In this document: positions 1 through 8,471 of the stretch, piece after piece
Numbering within the stretch: the first letter of the stretch is position 1
Layout: the number at the start of each line of letters is the position of its first letter
NCBI RefSeq assembly: GCF_019931755.1
Contig: NZ_CP082918.1
Span: forward strand, 662,001-726,000
DNA from: Sutcliffiella horikoshii
GTDB lineage: Bacteria > Bacillota > Bacilli > Bacillales > Bacillaceae_I
Reading direction: 5' to 3'
DNA length: 64,000 bases
Program-made: the position numbers and the translations under genes
Notes under the pieces: model-generated
What the model was told of the DNA's origin: nothing
Databases searched by the model: none
What the model saw: only the letters and a program-made list of their open reading frames with translations

Positions 1-1
1 T

Positions 2-640
2 GGTGGGTACTTTCTTGCTACAGAGTTGATTTTTACAGAAGATACGGAAAAGAGTTTGACGGTGGAGGATGAAAAGGAAACTGGGGTGGAAGCTGGCAAT
101 GGAGGGGTGACCCCTTATACCAGTTTAGAAAAAGCGGCATCTGCTAAGCTTGGGACAGATGTTCATATTCCGTTTCATGCAGATGTTCCTTTACGGACTG
201 CTTTTATCATGCATGACGGATACCTTCTTAAAGGTGATGAGGAGTATTTAGGCGATCCGGTTATGGCAGCTTTTGTGTATAGTACTCTAGAAGCGGGTGA
301 TGAGGAAGGGGAGTCAGAGGAACTTAGGAAGTTATCGAAATCTACGGATTTGATTTATGGGGAGTTTCTGTTGAATGATAAACACATGGTTGGGCTGAAC
401 ATTTTAAATGGAGAAACGAGTCATATCGATTTAATTAATAGCAACCTTATTGGTGAAGAGAAAACTATTGCCGGAAAAACTGTCTACTATAGGCATAGAA
501 AAAATTCTTTTTCAGATACGTACAGAATAAGTTTCCGCGTGGATGAGGACGTGTATGCATTTTTCTTTAATGCGGAAAGAGTGTCGGAGAGTTATGCGTA
601 TGCTTTTGTGGAGAATTCGTTGAAGCAGATTGAGGAGTGA
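2..640 (+). CDS. C-terminal part of an unrecognised protein (5' end outside window)
   Basis: The reading frame is open from the first in-frame codon at position 2, so the beginning of the gene lies upstream of the window. The visible part is acidic and soluble, with no membrane segment, and ends with a compact alpha/beta-looking region. I do not recognise the family. The stop codon is followed immediately by a strong hairpin terminator. A TTG at 26 could be read as a start, but no ribosome binding site precedes it, so truncation by the window edge is the better reading. Confidence 0.7.
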   Translation, partial: GGYFLATELIFTEDTEKSLTVEDEKETGVEAGNGGVTPYTSLEKAASAKLGTDVHIPFHADVPLRTAFIMHDGYLLKGDEEYLGDPVMAAFVYSTLEAGDEEGESEELRKLSKSTDLIYGEFLLNDKHMVGLNILNGETSHIDLINSNLIGEEKTIAGKTVYYRHRKNSFSDTYRISFRVDEDVYAFFFNAERVSESYAYAFVENSLKQIEE

Positions 641-643
641 GAT

Positions 644-684
644 AAAGAAGGGTTCTTTCGCATTTAGCGAGAGAACCCTTCTTT
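644..684. terminator. Bidirectional rho-independent terminator
   Basis: An 18-bp stem with a single mismatch (AAAGAAGGGTTCTTTCGC against GCGAGAGAACCCTTCTTT) has a short loop and is flanked by A and T runs. It lies between the convergent genes ending at 640 and 696 and can serve both. Confidence 0.85.
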
Positions 685-695
685 CAATTCTAGAT

Positions 696-1601
696 CTATT
701 CTTTACCTCTTAATACTTGCTTCGCCATCTCCATATATTCCTCCAAGCCAGATTTTATCGCAAACTCCGCTATGGCGATCGGGTAGGCTGCAGTCAGTTC
801 CATTACGTGCTGAGCCATTCCTGGCCACACGTAACCGCCGGCTTTTTCATAGTGATGAATTAACTCTTTCAACACATCTTCTCCAAATGTTCGGTAGTGT
901 GCTACAAAGTCGATGGCGATGTCTCCTACGGCTGCCTCGGTCCAGTCGATAAAGCCAGTGACCTTATTCTCTTCATTAATTAAGATGTGACCGGCATGAA
1001 GGTCCCCGTGAACAAGGGCGGTTTGTTTTGGCCAAATAGAGTCATTCTCCAACCAGTCCTGCCACCTTTGCCAAAGTCCTGGATCGACATCAAATTTCTC
1101 TTTCACTTTTTCCATCCTTTTTGCCATGTTTGCACGGATTTCTTCAGGTGTTTCAACAGGGAGACCGGCATGACGTGCTTCCTCGTGGTCAATCCGGTGT
1201 AAAAATACCAAAGCTTCTGCAAGTGTTTCATTAAACACAGTTGGAACGTTCTTTTCGTCGAGTACCCAAATATATGCCTGTGCCTCTGGGTCTACAGTAG
1301 CGGCCGGCACTCCACGGAGTTTTTTATAAGCAATCAGTGAATCCGTGTAAATCAACCAGTTTGGTGCTTCTACACTTAGCTTTGCGCTTACTAAATCAAG
1401 GGTGCGTTTTTCCTTTTTGGTGGAAGCCATCACATCTTCTCTTCTGGGGAAGCGTAATACCCATTCTGCACCATTAGCATCTTCAGCAAATACCACAAGG
1501 AAGTCCAGTCCTGATTCGTTAAAAGTCAGTGAGTCGGCCAGTATATCCAGGCCATTATCTTTCGCAATTTCTATTACTTTTTCTTTTGTTAAAGTCATCA
1601 T
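696..1601 (-). CDS. Macrolide 2'-phosphotransferase family protein (Mph-like)
   Basis: This is an aminoglycoside/macrolide phosphotransferase-fold kinase of 301 residues, the usual size for Mph enzymes, which inactivate macrolides by phosphorylating the desosamine 2'-hydroxyl. The catalytic loop reads LVHGDLHAGHILI and the metal-binding motif follows as GFIDWTEA, both canonical. The N-terminal lobe contains the WVLRFPRR strand with the nucleotide-binding lysine/arginine region typical of Mph. The start is one of two tandem ATG codons behind GAGGAG. B. subtilis and B. cereus carry chromosomal relatives (YcbJ/Mph(K), Mph(L)), so this is probably an intrinsic gene rather than an acquired one. 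Actual macrolide resistance cannot be inferred from sequence alone. It sits alone between terminators. Confidence 0.85.
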   Translation of the reverse strand: MMTLTKEKVIEIAKDNGLDILADSLTFNESGLDFLVVFAEDANGAEWVLRFPRREDVMASTKKEKRTLDLVSAKLSVEAPNWLIYTDSLIAYKKLRGVPAATVDPEAQAYIWVLDEKNVPTVFNETLAEALVFLHRIDHEEARHAGLPVETPEEIRANMAKRMEKVKEKFDVDPGLWQRWQDWLENDSIWPKQTALVHGDLHAGHILINEENKVTGFIDWTEAAVGDIAIDFVAHYRTFGEDVLKELIHHYEKAGGYVWPGMAQHVMELTAAYPIAIAEFAIKSGLEEYMEMAKQVLRGKE

Positions 1602-1700
1602 TCATTCTCCTCTTCATTTTTATTTTGGCGTCCTGTGAGAAGAGTTGATGGGTAGGGCAAAATCAGCCCTTAAAGGCTGCACTTAAAAAAGGCATAACAA

Positions 1701-1725
1701 AAAGAGGGTAGACTGTCCCCTCTTT
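1701..1725 (-). terminator. Hairpin terminator
   Basis: AAAGAGGG and CCCTCTTT form an 8-bp stem with T runs on both sides. On the minus strand it lies about 10 bases after the stop codon of the short disrupted frame at 1735-1871, which is one reason to think that frame was once a gene. Confidence 0.65.
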
Positions 1726-1734
1726 TTTCTACAA

Positions 1735-1871
1735 TCATATTAGCATCGTAAAATAAAGGTTTCCTAAAAGTAGGCAGACCAATCCCATATACTCTGCACA
1801 CAGGCAGAGCCTTTGAACGTATTCAATTAACGGTTCAAAGCTGGGAATCGAAGTCGCATACTTGCAGTCAT
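1735..1871 (-). pseudogene. Small hydrophobic protein gene, apparently frameshifted
   Basis: On the minus strand a clear GGAGG precedes an ATG (complement of 1869-1871), but that frame stops after 14 codons (MTASMRLRFPALNR). A different frame of the same stretch is open for about 45 codons. It encodes a cysteine-containing, hydrophobic C-terminus (residues like LCLCAEYMGLVCLLLGN), ends in TGA at 1735-1737, and is followed by a terminator. A one-base indel just after the ATG would join the ribosome binding site to the long frame. The rest of the 1602-2016 gap holds no other gene I can support. Confidence 0.35.
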
Positions 1872-2016
1872 AGGAAAACCCTCCATTTCTTTAAAAGTTA
1901 CTATCAGTCTAGCATGGATGATGGAGCGGAGGCAAGGGAGGTGGGAATTATTTTGCATCTAGCTTCTAAGGTTTCTGTCTGTGGATTAAAATAGAGAGTA
2001 CAAAGGGGGATTTATA

Positions 2017-2652
2017 TTGTTGCTTTCACTTTCCATACTCACCATGCTTTTGGGTATTTTTTATCTTTATTCGGCCGAAAAACAACTTGCAAAATGGATG
2101 TATCTTTTAAAGCCAGGGACGATGGTGATTATTATCCTTGTAGCTTTGTGGGGGATGGAGGATTTATCTTCTACGTTTAGCTGGTGGATATTGGTTGGGT
2201 TACTATTTTCTATAATAGGTGATATATTTTTGATGTTACCCAAGGATCGCTTTGTCTATGGATTGGTATCCTTTTTGGCTGGACATGTATGCTATGTTGT
2301 TGCGTTTTTATATGTCCCAGGCGGCGGAGAGGTGAAAATTTGGCTTACTGGGGCGTTACTTTTCACAGCTATTTTTTACCTCGTAAAATTGTCCAAGGGT
2401 GTTTTCCATTCAGGGGGCATCGCACTTTTTCTTGCGGTTACGGCATATGTAGTGATCATCACGTCCATGGTATGGGCAGCATTCTATAGTCAACAGCCGC
2501 TTATGATAGCAGGTGCGATCTTGTTTTTCTTTTCCGATGCCATTCTTGCCTGGGATAGATTTATCGGAAAGCTAACCTATAGAAACTTTTTGGTGATGAT
2601 CCCTTATTATTTGGCACAATATCTGTTTGCTGTTTCTTTGTATTGGATGTGA
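2017..2652 (+). CDS. YhhN/TMEM86 family membrane protein (lysoplasmalogenase-like)
   Basis: This 211-residue protein is almost entirely hydrophobic, with about seven to eight predicted membrane segments. It fits the YhhN family in length and in two conserved acidic spots: the GDIFLML motif near residue 69 and FFFSDAILA near residue 174. Characterised TMEM86/YhhN proteins hydrolyse the vinyl-ether bond of lysoplasmalogens, but most Firmicutes members have no assigned substrate, so the role here is only a family-level inference. Translation begins at TTG 2017, preceded by GGGGG; no ATG is better placed. The gene is monocistronic and converges with the cysteine-rich paralog pair downstream. Confidence 0.75.
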   Translation: MLLSLSILTMLLGIFYLYSAEKQLAKWMYLLKPGTMVIIILVALWGMEDLSSTFSWWILVGLLFSIIGDIFLMLPKDRFVYGLVSFLAGHVCYVVAFLYVPGGGEVKIWLTGALLFTAIFYLVKLSKGVFHSGGIALFLAVTAYVVIITSMVWAAFYSQQPLMIAGAILFFFSDAILAWDRFIGKLTYRNFLVMIPYYLAQYLFAVSLYWM

Positions 2653-2662
2653 TGGGGAGAAT

Positions 2663-3220
2663 CTATTCGTCACATCCTAAAAATCTTAGAAACAATCCTC
2701 CCCGTACTGTTACCACTTGGCGACCGCAATTATCAATGGTGATTTGCGGTGCAAATGCAAACGAACCAACTGTATCAAAGCATCGGTCCTGGCAGCTATC
2801 TTGTGGGCAGGTATATGAGATGACTTGATTTACAGTCTGCACAACATCCATGGTAAGTTCACAAGGTGGTCCAAAACGGAAGCCTGGCAAGTCTGGAATC
2901 AATTCTCCTACATTGATGTGAAACTTTGCATTCCCAATAAGACGTACTGCATCAACCAGCACTGGGCAAGGGATTGTGCGGCCGCTTGCATCCGTACAGG
3001 TACCTTCTAATTCTTCCAATTTAAGCACGCAAACAAGGTCGCTTAAGTCAGAACAGGCCTTGAACGAGTCAAAATTCATGAAACGGAATGTATAGCCATC
3101 CGGTACGACAGCACTTGCACAGTACTCTAAACGAAGGTTGCAACCGTCTTGCTGAATTTCAGGTTCCTCTACCATTTTCCCCTCTGAGTTATAATAAACA
3201 GCTTTCTTATTTTCTATCAT
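2663..3220 (-). CDS. Cysteine-rich protein of unknown family, paralog A
   Basis: This is a 185-residue soluble protein with no signal peptide, about a dozen cysteines, and a pattern shared with the neighbour at 3255-3803: an N-terminal MIE-K-VYYN-like start, an ASAVVPDGYTFRF block, CSDLSDLVCV, NAVRL-G-A-F-like and ending near GG-F-GF-GC. The two clearly arose by tandem duplication. The start ATG has AAAGGAG nine bases upstream. The gap to the upstream paralog is only 34 bases, so both probably share one transcript. Cysteine-rich paralog clusters in Bacillus are often spore coat or exosporium proteins, and a sporulation-type -10 box lies upstream of the pair. That role is inference; I do not recognise the family. 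Confidence 0.7.
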   Translation of the reverse strand: MIENKKAVYYNSEGKMVEEPEIQQDGCNLRLEYCASAVVPDGYTFRFMNFDSFKACSDLSDLVCVLKLEELEGTCTDASGRTIPCPVLVDAVRLIGNAKFHINVGELIPDLPGFRFGPPCELTMDVVQTVNQVISYTCPQDSCQDRCFDTVGSFAFAPQITIDNCGRQVVTVRGGLFLRFLGCDE

Positions 3221-3254
3221 TATCTTTCGCTCCTTTTACTATTTTCAAAAACGA

Positions 3255-3803
3255 TTAACAACCATCAAAGCCTAAGAAAATTCCGCCGAAGAATGTTACG
3301 ATTTCACGACCGCATTCATCTGTAGTCACAGTGGGAAGGCCTGCAAATGCACCTTCATTTCGAAAGCATTTTTCCCGACAAGTATCTCCCTGAGGGAAAT
3401 AGGTCAATACTTCATTCACAAACACGGTTGTTTCCATACCAAGTCTGCAAGGTCCAGGTCCTAGTGGAGTGCCGGGTGTGTTGGGGATTAAGTTTCCTAT
3501 GTTCACTTGAAATCTTGCGGTACCGACCAATCTGACTGCATTCACAAAAAGCTGGCAAGTAATCGTGCCGCCACAAGGATTTGCAGCAGTCCCTTGAACT
3601 TCTTCAGGTCTTACTACACAAAACAACTCACTCAAATCTGAGCAAATACTTGAATCAAATCCGGAAAAATCAAAAGTGAACCCGTCCGGCACGATGGCAC
3701 TGGCACAAAACGATATGGAAGTACCAAGTGGCAGGTTTTCTTCCAATGGATCCACGATTTCTCCATCAGCATTAAAATAAATCACATCTTTACCTTCTAT
3801 CAA
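3255..3803 (-). CDS. Cysteine-rich protein of unknown family, paralog B
   Basis: This 182-residue protein is the promoter-proximal member of the tandem pair. Shared blocks with paralog A include CASAIVPDGFTF, SDLSELFCVV, VNAVRLVGTARFQVN-like and GGTITC. It is cysteine-rich (about eleven), lacks a signal peptide or membrane segment, and looks like a beta-rich domain. The start is TTG (complement of 3801-3803), chosen because AAGGAG sits nine bases upstream and the N-terminus then matches paralog A (MIEGKD against MIENKK). A hairpin-forming palindrome (CTAGTAGAAGTACTAG on the minus strand) lies in the leader. Function is unknown; a spore-surface role is the best guess from context. Confidence 0.7.
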   Translation of the reverse strand: MIEGKDVIYFNADGEIVDPLEENLPLGTSISFCASAIVPDGFTFDFSGFDSSICSDLSELFCVVRPEEVQGTAANPCGGTITCQLFVNAVRLVGTARFQVNIGNLIPNTPGTPLGPGPCRLGMETTVFVNEVLTYFPQGDTCREKCFRNEGAFAGLPTVTTDECGREIVTFFGGIFLGFDGC

Positions 3804-3841
3804 TTAAATCCGCTCCTTAAGAAAGAATCTAGTACTTCTAC

Positions 3842-3850
3842 TAGCATATG
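3842..3850 (-). promoter_or_regulatory. Possible sigma-E/sigma-K type -10 box
   Basis: On the minus strand the sequence is CATATGCTA, which matches the mother-cell sigma consensus CATANNNTA. It lies about 40 bases upstream of paralog B. A convincing -35 element is not visible, so this remains a suggestion. Confidence 0.35.
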
Positions 3851-3971
3851 AATTAGTAGTAGATTTGACAGGGACAAGTGCCAAGTTAAAAGGAATAAAT
3901 CGTAATCCAACAGAAGGGATTTGTAAATAAATGTCGAATCCTATCCTTGTACAAAACTATAATTAGAAGGG

Positions 3972-4721
3972 ATGGATGTAATGAAGAAGTTTGAAATAGC
4001 TGATAATGTCGTGGGTTTTGCGCAGTCTGCAACACATTCCGGGGAGTTTAAAAATGACCTGCCAATTTCCGAGGAGTTAAAGGTAGAGTTGCTCACGGAG
4101 ATCTATAATGATTTTGTAAGAGAGGTAGTTGGCGTTCATTTTAAAGACTTTCAGGAGTTGATGCAGGAGTATTTTGATGAACACGAAATCCCTGAAGAGA
4201 AAAGGCACTCTCTCGAACACAATCTCTTTTGGTGGAAGGTCCTATATCAGGCAAGCAATGGAATAGAGATTCAATTTGTGCAAGAATATATTGCTAAAAA
4301 CTACTCAGTCCTCAAACACAAACCACTTATCATCTCCTAGCTCAAAAAATGGGAGAAGGCCACAACTAAATTCTACTATGTAGGCTACAAGTACAACGAC
4401 CGCACCTTGGTACTAATTGATATCCTAACCGAAGAGACACTTGATGTTGTCGTGTATGACCGGAACGCGACCCCACCCCAAAAAGGCGAAATAGTAGTGG
4501 GAACCTTACTGCCAATCGGAAACGGCCAATATTTCCCTATCCTTGATTTCTACCATACTGACTACGAGGCAAGAGAACACATCGCAACACTCCTACAACC
4601 CTATTACCAACGTTACCCAAAAAACTCAACCGAACAAGAAGCTTTCCTCCACGTTTTATCTGCCGTCTTGCAGGTAGAGTGGATGATTCGGGAGGAGGAA
4701 GGAGAAGTTATTGATAAATAA
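3972..4721 (+). pseudogene. Conserved soluble protein interrupted by an in-frame amber codon
   Basis: Two open stretches (3972-4337 and 4341-4721) lie in the same frame, separated by a single TAG at 4338-4340. Read through, the product is about 249 residues and continuous in character: the text before the stop ends KPLIIS and the text after begins LKKWEKATTKFYYVGYK, so a tryptophan (TGG to TAG) would restore a smooth sequence. The second half has no ribosome binding site of its own near a start. Translation probably begins at ATG 3981, nine bases after AAGGG, rather than 3972. The family looks like a conserved Bacillaceae hypothetical from memory, with no known function. The 3' end overlaps the next gene by 11 bases. 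Confidence 0.65.
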
Positions 4722-5916
4722 AACTAGGATTTTTATTAGTTCTGCATATGAGACTGATTTAAAGGGACCAAGAAAAATTATTAAAGAGTATCTTGAGCAA
4801 TGTGGACATGAAGTACCTATATTTGAAGATGGTGATTTTGGTACATGGGAAAAGGACACATTAAAACAATGCTTAGAAATAGTAGAGAGTAGTGATGTGG
4901 TTATACTATTGATAAATAGGAAGTCGGGAGCAAGATCCCGCTTAATGAATGGAAATGTTACTCCAACCTATTTAGAGTACGTAGCAGCAAGGCAGAAAAA
5001 TAAGCACATGTTAGTATTCGTTTCTCCAAATGTAAAACAAAAGTTTAATATATTGAAGGCTGAATTTGATAGATTGTACGAGGGTTATGTCGCAGAATTT
5101 CATAGAAGTCCTAATTCTCCGTACGACCCATTAATGGAATGGATTGAAGATCAGCTAGAATCAGAAGGAACTTTCAAGCAACTACTTGAGGAAGCAGACC
5201 CTTTTGTATGGGCCTTTCTTTTTGAGGTTTTCAGGGATGGAAACTGGATTTATGATTTTGATATATCAAAATCAAGTGAACAAGCGCACAACATATCCGC
5301 TACGCTCAGCACCTCATTAAGATCGGTTGTAGGTCTAATTTCAGAAAGAGAGCATATCGATCAATTAAAAAACCAGGCTACTTATTTATATGCTTATGCA
5401 GAATACTCTTTACAGCTGTTGAATGAAATGAATTCTATGAAAGATATTGGTAAACATACTTGGTCTAATTTCTTGGATGTTGGTTTAAGTTTTTTAATGC
5501 AGCAAATGCATATTTTTCAAACGCCAGATGTAAACCCTAGAATTGTAAACACTGTATCAGGGTGTAACGCAGCTTCACTTTATTCCGTTATGGAAGGGAA
5601 TATAACTATGCTCACCCTTGTGGGAGCGATTGGAGATATAAACCCTGACGAATTTTATCAGTTGGACGAGGAAAATATTTATGTGGTTGATTCTTATAAT
5701 CAGCAAGTTAGACTGATAACATTCAATGCTGAAAAGCAAACTATATATGTAACAGAACCTATAGGGAATTCTGTATTATGTATGCACTTTGACTTAACTT
5801 TACCTTGGTCAGAGGAACAGGTGAAAGCTTATGAATCAGAAATAAATTATGCTATAATAGAACAACATGAATTTTTCTACGAATTTCTAATTAGGTTACT
5901 AGGAGGGAGAACATGA
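4711..5916 (+). CDS. DUF4062 domain protein, candidate defence or NTPase-sensor-type gene
   Basis: The N-terminus (about residues 4-110) has the DUF4062 pattern: RIFISSAYETDL, a GHEVPIFED segment, SSDVVILLI, and TYLEYVAARQKNKHMLVFV. This Rossmann-like domain is related to TIR/SIR2-like folds and often heads multi-domain defence proteins. The remaining roughly 290 residues match nothing I recognise and contain no P-loop or membrane segment. The start is TTG 4711, with GGAGGAAGGAG just upstream inside the end of the broken gene 3972-4721. The gene is visibly AT-rich compared with its neighbours, suggesting acquisition. It overlaps the next small gene by ATGA, and the pair ends at a terminator at 6172. 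Confidence 0.75.
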   Translation: MINKTRIFISSAYETDLKGPRKIIKEYLEQCGHEVPIFEDGDFGTWEKDTLKQCLEIVESSDVVILLINRKSGARSRLMNGNVTPTYLEYVAARQKNKHMLVFVSPNVKQKFNILKAEFDRLYEGYVAEFHRSPNSPYDPLMEWIEDQLESEGTFKQLLEEADPFVWAFLFEVFRDGNWIYDFDISKSSEQAHNISATLSTSLRSVVGLISEREHIDQLKNQATYLYAYAEYSLQLLNEMNSMKDIGKHTWSNFLDVGLSFLMQQMHIFQTPDVNPRIVNTVSGCNAASLYSVMEGNITMLTLVGAIGDINPDEFYQLDEENIYVVDSYNQQVRLITFNAEKQTIYVTEPIGNSVLCMHFDLTLPWSEEQVKAYESEINYAIIEQHEFFYEFLIRLLGGRT

Positions 5917-6143
5917 ATAAAAAAGAATCTGTAAACTACAATGTTGAAAATACTGTAGTAATTAGTCGTTCCCCTGTGTTTAAAAAATCTACTGTCAGAC
6001 CACTTAGTAGCGCGGTAATTAGAGCAATTCATCCAGTAAATAGTACACTCAATAAAACATTAAGGAACTCTTTCGTCGAAAACATTGATTCAGTTAACAG
6101 GGTTTTAGATGAATCCAATAGGATCTTGCCCTACCGAAAATAA
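5913..6143 (+). CDS. Small protein of unknown function coupled to the DUF4062 gene
   Basis: This is a 76-residue basic protein without signal peptide, transmembrane segment or recognisable motif. Its ATG overlaps the stop codon of the DUF4062 gene (ATGA), and GGAGGGAGA precedes it, so the two are translationally coupled. A rho-independent terminator follows 28 bases after the stop. The tight coupling and shared AT-rich composition suggest that it is a dedicated partner (regulator, antitoxin-like or structural), but nothing in the sequence tells which. Confidence 0.6.
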   Translation: MNKKESVNYNVENTVVISRSPVFKKSTVRPLSSAVIRAIHPVNSTLNKTLRNSFVENIDSVNRVLDESNRILPYRK

Positions 6144-6170
6144 CAATTTCAGTAAGTTGGAGTCTACTTC

Positions 6171-6204
6171 AAACCCCCAAACATATGCAACTTGGGGGTT
6201 TTTT
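6171..6204 (+). terminator. Rho-independent terminator of the DUF4062 cassette
   Basis: AACCCCCAA pairs with TTGGGGGTT, followed by a run of T residues. Confidence 0.85.
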
Positions 6205-6282
6205 AAATGGGTATTAAATTTTTTCTGAATTTGAAGATGCCATTGTGACGACGAGAAGCTTGTAGCAAATGTGGCGGAATAG

Positions 6283-6308
6283 GAGAGTGCTGAAAGGATA
6301 GCACTCTC
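6283..6308. terminator. Hairpin between convergent genes
   Basis: GAGAGTGCT and AGCACTCTC form a perfect 9-bp stem with an 8-base loop, just after the stop of the minus-strand thioesterase gene. The T-rich side is on the plus strand, so its strength for the minus-strand transcript is unclear. Confidence 0.5.
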
Positions 6309-6312
6309 TTAT

Positions 6313-6825
6313 TTATTTTTCGGGGAGAAATCCGCTTGTCAATTTAGAAGCCAGCGCCTTGCTTTCTGCCCTTCTATTACGTCGAGCTTTTGCCCGTTCC
6401 TCACCAGTCTGGTTTAGGTACATCTCTTCTTCCGTTTCTGGTGTGATGGAGGGAACTTGAGCAGGTTTTCCGTTATCATCTAGAGCAACAAAAGTTAGAA
6501 AAGCTGTCGCTGCAATGTTTTTGGTGCCTTGTGTTAAATCTTCTGCTGTTACTTTTACGAACACTTCCATCGAAGAGTTTCCGGTCCATGTCACAAATGA
6601 TTCAAAAATAACGGCATCTGTTGGTCTGATCGGTGAAAGGAAATCGACCGAGTCCATAGAAGCAGTAACACATTCGCAACGGCACATACGGGCAGCGGAA
6701 ATGGAAGCAAGCATGTCCACATCTGATAACAGTTTTCCACCGAACAGGGTGTTATGGTTGTTAATGTCGTTCGGAAACACTCGGCTGGTTCGGATGACGC
6801 GGGTATCTTTGCAGGTTTTGTTCAT
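6313..6825 (-). CDS. ykhA: Acyl-CoA thioesterase, hot-dog fold
   Basis: This is a 170-residue hot-dog domain acyl-CoA hydrolase of the ACOT/YkhA type, which releases free acid and CoA from acyl-CoA in the cytosol. The N-terminus holds the family pattern NDINNHNTLFGGKLLSDVD, in which the asparagine/aspartate region and the GG-K-L helix form the active site. DSVDFLSPIRPTD follows and matches the central strand. The start is ATG at 6823-6825 because AAAGGAG lies eight bases before it; the longer open frame further upstream has no such site and overlaps the selO promoter region. B. subtilis YkhA is the closest family name I can give. It is divergently oriented from the SelO gene. Confidence 0.85.
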   Translation of the reverse strand: MNKTCKDTRVIRTSRVFPNDINNHNTLFGGKLLSDVDMLASISAARMCRCECVTASMDSVDFLSPIRPTDAVIFESFVTWTGNSSMEVFVKVTAEDLTQGTKNIAATAFLTFVALDDNGKPAQVPSITPETEEEMYLNQTGEERAKARRNRRAESKALASKLTSGFLPEK

Positions 6826-6986
6826 TGGGATTCTCCTTTGATTTGCTATGTATGAGGATAATTTTAGCATTATTTTCCTTAGTGCGAAAATGTGAACTGT
6901 TTTTGGGTGAGCTTCCTTTATTAAAATTGTAGACCTAGAGGGTATAATAGAAGTAACGACATGACAGATGAAAAGAAGGGGATTTG

Positions 6987-8450
6987 ATGACCAGTTCAAA
7001 AAACGTAAACGAAATAGGTTGGAATTTCGCTAATAGCTATGAATCTTTGCCTGAATTATTTTTTTCTGAAATAGAGCCAAATCCTGTGGAAGTACCTAAG
7101 TTGATTGTTCTTAATGAATCAGTGGCAGAGGAACTTGGGCTCAACGTGGAGGGGTTGAAAGGTTCGGACGGTTTAAACGTTTTTGCAGGTAATACGGTTC
7201 CAGAAGGTGGTTCTGGAATTGCCCAAGCATATGCAGGCCATCAGTTTGGCAATTTTACAATGCTTGGGGATGGTCGTGCTTTGTTGGTTGGGGAGCAAAT
7301 TTCTCCAAACGGTGTCCGTTTTGATATTCAGTTAAAGGGATCTGGGCGTACTCCTTACTCCCGGGGTGGGGATGGCCGTGCGACTTTAGGGCCGATGCTG
7401 CGCGAGTACATTATAAGTGAAGCAATGCACGGGCTGGGGATACCAACGACTCGTAGTTTGGCAGTGGTAACAACGGGAGAAGAGGTGTTGCGTGAAGGTC
7501 TGCTGCCAGGAGCAGTCATGACACGCGTTGCATCCAGTCACCTCCGCTTTGGAACTTTTCAATTTGCTTCGCAGTGGGGGGATATGGAAAAATTGCATGC
7601 CTTGGCTGACTATGCAATGAAACGCCATTACCCTGAGTTGGACGCTGGTGACTATCTTGGATTTTTTAGAAAAGTAATGGAGCGGCAGGCTGAATTGATT
7701 GCGAAATGGCAGCTGGTCGGTTTTATTCATGGTGTGATGAACACAGATAACATGACGATCAGTGGGGAAACGATTGACTATGGACCATGTGCGTTCATGG
7801 ATGTGTATGACCCGGCGACAGTGTTCAGTTCGATTGATGTACAAGGGCGTTATTCTTATGAAAATCAGCCTCGGATTGGTGGCTGGAATTTAGCACGTTT
7901 TGCAGAAGCGTTGTTACCGTTGTTTGATGAGGACCAGAAGCGTGCCGTTGAGTTGGCGCAAGAGGAGTTGTATAAGTTTTCGGACTTGTATAAGGGGAAT
8001 TGGCTGGCAGGTATGCGTGCGAAGCTTGGTTTGTTTGGTGAAGAATCTGGTGATGAAACGTTGGTGCAGGGGCTGCTTGATTTGATGAAGGATCGTAAGG
8101 CGGATTTTACGAATACGTTTCGTGAGTTGACGTTGGGTGAGCTAGATTTTGCTGATAGTCCCGCGTTCTCTGAGTGGCATTTGTTATGGCAGGAGCGGTT
8201 GGGAAGGCAGTCTGAAAGTGGGGAAGCGGTGCGGGAGTTAATGAAGAAGAGTAATCCTGCTGTTATTGCGCGTAACCACCGGGTAGAAGCAGCATTGGAA
8301 GCGGCTGTGGAGCATGGGAATTATGGTGTGATGGAGAATTTGGTGAGGGTATTGCGTAATCCGTATGCGTATTCTGGAGAACAGGAAGATTATTGTGTGG
8401 CGCCGGGTGCGAGTGTGACGGCTGGGTATCGAACGTATTGTGGGACGTAG
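6987..8450 (+). CDS. selO: Protein adenylyltransferase SelO (YdiU family)
   Basis: This 487-residue pseudokinase-fold enzyme belongs to the SelO/YdiU family. Characterised members transfer AMP from ATP to Ser/Thr/Tyr side chains and affect redox homeostasis. Diagnostic stretches are [28 protein letters not shown] (nucleotide-binding loop), [33 protein letters not shown], the catalytic HGVMNTDNM, and [10 protein letters not shown]. The C-terminus ends YRTYCGT, the usual cysteine-containing tail. ATG 6987 follows AAGGGG at a good distance. Length is normal for the family. A periodic 21-bp repeat array begins directly after the stop codon. Confidence 0.93.
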   Translation: MTSSKNVNEIGWNFANSYESLPELFFSEIEPNPVEVPKLIVLNESVAEELGLNVEGLKGSDGLNVFAGNTVPEGGSGIAQAYAGHQFGNFTMLGDGRALLVGEQISPNGVRFDIQLKGSGRTPYSRGGDGRATLGPMLREYIISEAMHGLGIPTTRSLAVVTTGEEVLREGLLPGAVMTRVASSHLRFGTFQFASQWGDMEKLHALADYAMKRHYPELDAGDYLGFFRKVMERQAELIAKWQLVGFIHGVMNTDNMTISGETIDYGPCAFMDVYDPATVFSSIDVQGRYSYENQPRIGGWNLARFAEALLPLFDEDQKRAVELAQEELYKFSDLYKGNWLAGMRAKLGLFGEESGDETLVQGLLDLMKDRKADFTNTFRELTLGELDFADSPAFSEWHLLWQERLGRQSESGEAVRELMKKSNPAVIARNHRVEAALEAAVEHGNYGVMENLVRVLRNPYAYSGEQEDYCVAPGASVTAGYRTYCGT

Positions 8451-8471
8451 GCGTAGGGTAATTTTCGTTTC

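Noticed and set aside
4656..4859. Minus-strand open frame across the start of the DUF4062 gene
   Set aside because: It overlaps two plus-strand coding regions, lacks a convincing start site, and has no recognisable product.
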